From Crossaster papposus (lineage: Eukaryota > Echinodermata > Asteroidea > Velatida > Solasteridae): a stretch of 64,000 nucleotides of DNA. Shown in pieces: positions 63,690 to 64,000 of this stretch (the stretch's first letter is position 1; each line of letters begins with the position of its first letter). The stretch covers positions 1,488,001-1,552,000 of the forward strand of contig JBAIAA010000507.1 of assembly GCA_037893245.1 (NCBI GenBank), read 5' to 3'. The position numbers and the translations under genes are program-made. Under the pieces are notes generated by a model. It saw only the letters and a program-made list of their open reading frames with translations, did no database searches and was not told the origin of the DNA.

Positions 63690-63783
63690 TTTGCTTTACA
63701 ATACACCCCCAAAAAAAATATTTAAAAAAAATAAAATAAAAAATAAAATAAAAAAATTAAAATAAAAAAATTAAAAAATATAC

Positions 63784-63817
<34 letters not shown>

Positions 63818-63850
63818 TTTAAGAAATAAATAAATAATAATCTACCCATT
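63690..63850. repeat. A-rich low-complexity and (AAT)n tract
   Basis: (AAAAT)n-type sequence followed by about ten AAT units (63783-63816). No coding content in the last 300 bp of the window. Confidence 0.85.
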
Positions 63851-64000
63851 TCTAAAAATTTCAGAAAAAGCAAATTCCCTCTAATCTGTGAAAAAAACTA
63901 ATCTTCACAACTTCAACAATCGGTAAGCAAACACTCCGTATAATTGAGGTGTGGCAGGTCAGACCAAAATGAGCGATATAGCCATCTGTGCTTAAACCAT

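Overview
This window is eukaryotic nuclear DNA from a metazoan, not a prokaryotic or plasmid region. Genes are split into short exons with GT-AG introns of 0.5-6 kb. Introns and spacers are packed with small inverted-repeat transposons, SINEs, LINE debris and minisatellites. The proteins are typical of animals. A CR1-like LINE carrying a 2A-like peptide is a combination reported from sea urchin, amphioxus and molluscs. I infer a marine invertebrate deuterostome, most likely an echinoderm, but the species is not proven by the sequence.

Layout. (1) 442-7495, plus strand: the last eight exons of mitochondrial intermediate peptidase (MIPEP). (2) 8.9-15.85 kb: transposon territory, with a decayed RTE-like LINE (plus) and a nearly full-length CR1-like LINE (minus) that has a 2A-like peptide, PHD-type finger, endonuclease and RT, broken by a small DNA transposon and two frameshifts. 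(3) 17063-19997, minus: a four-exon AADAC/NCEH1-like serine hydrolase with a 22-bp minisatellite in intron 1. (4) 21411-22471, plus: a tiny two-exon twin-CX9C gene, CMC4, easy to miss because neither exon stands out as a reading frame. (5) 26171-30135, minus: a five-exon FUN14-domain gene (FUNDC1/2 orthologue) with a recognisable LC3-interacting motif. (6) 32503-59464, plus: thirteen coding exons of an RCC1-repeat/BTB gene (RCBTB1/2), missing only its extreme C-terminus, which should lie beyond the window.

Three of the five host genes encode mitochondrial proteins. CMC4 and FUNDC are convergent neighbours, as CMC4 and FUNDC2 are at human Xq28; MIPEP and RCBTB1/2 both map to human chromosome 13q. 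The most unusual signal is in the non-coding DNA. At least five inverted-repeat families with unrelated termini all sit between TTAA duplications, which points to piggyBac-type mobilisation; one nested insertion can be compared with unoccupied sibling copies. Several apparent interstitial telomere motifs (TTAACCCTAACCC) are explained as the TTAA-flanked ends of one of these families. A 3.5-kb unit with long inverted termini, carrying a Penelope-like reverse-transcriptase fragment, interrupts one such element, and a three-level nested insertion lies at 46.1-48.7 kb.

All coordinates come from reading the sequence by eye. Splice sites were chosen by GT/AG, phase consistency and remembered family similarity; no alignment or search was run.
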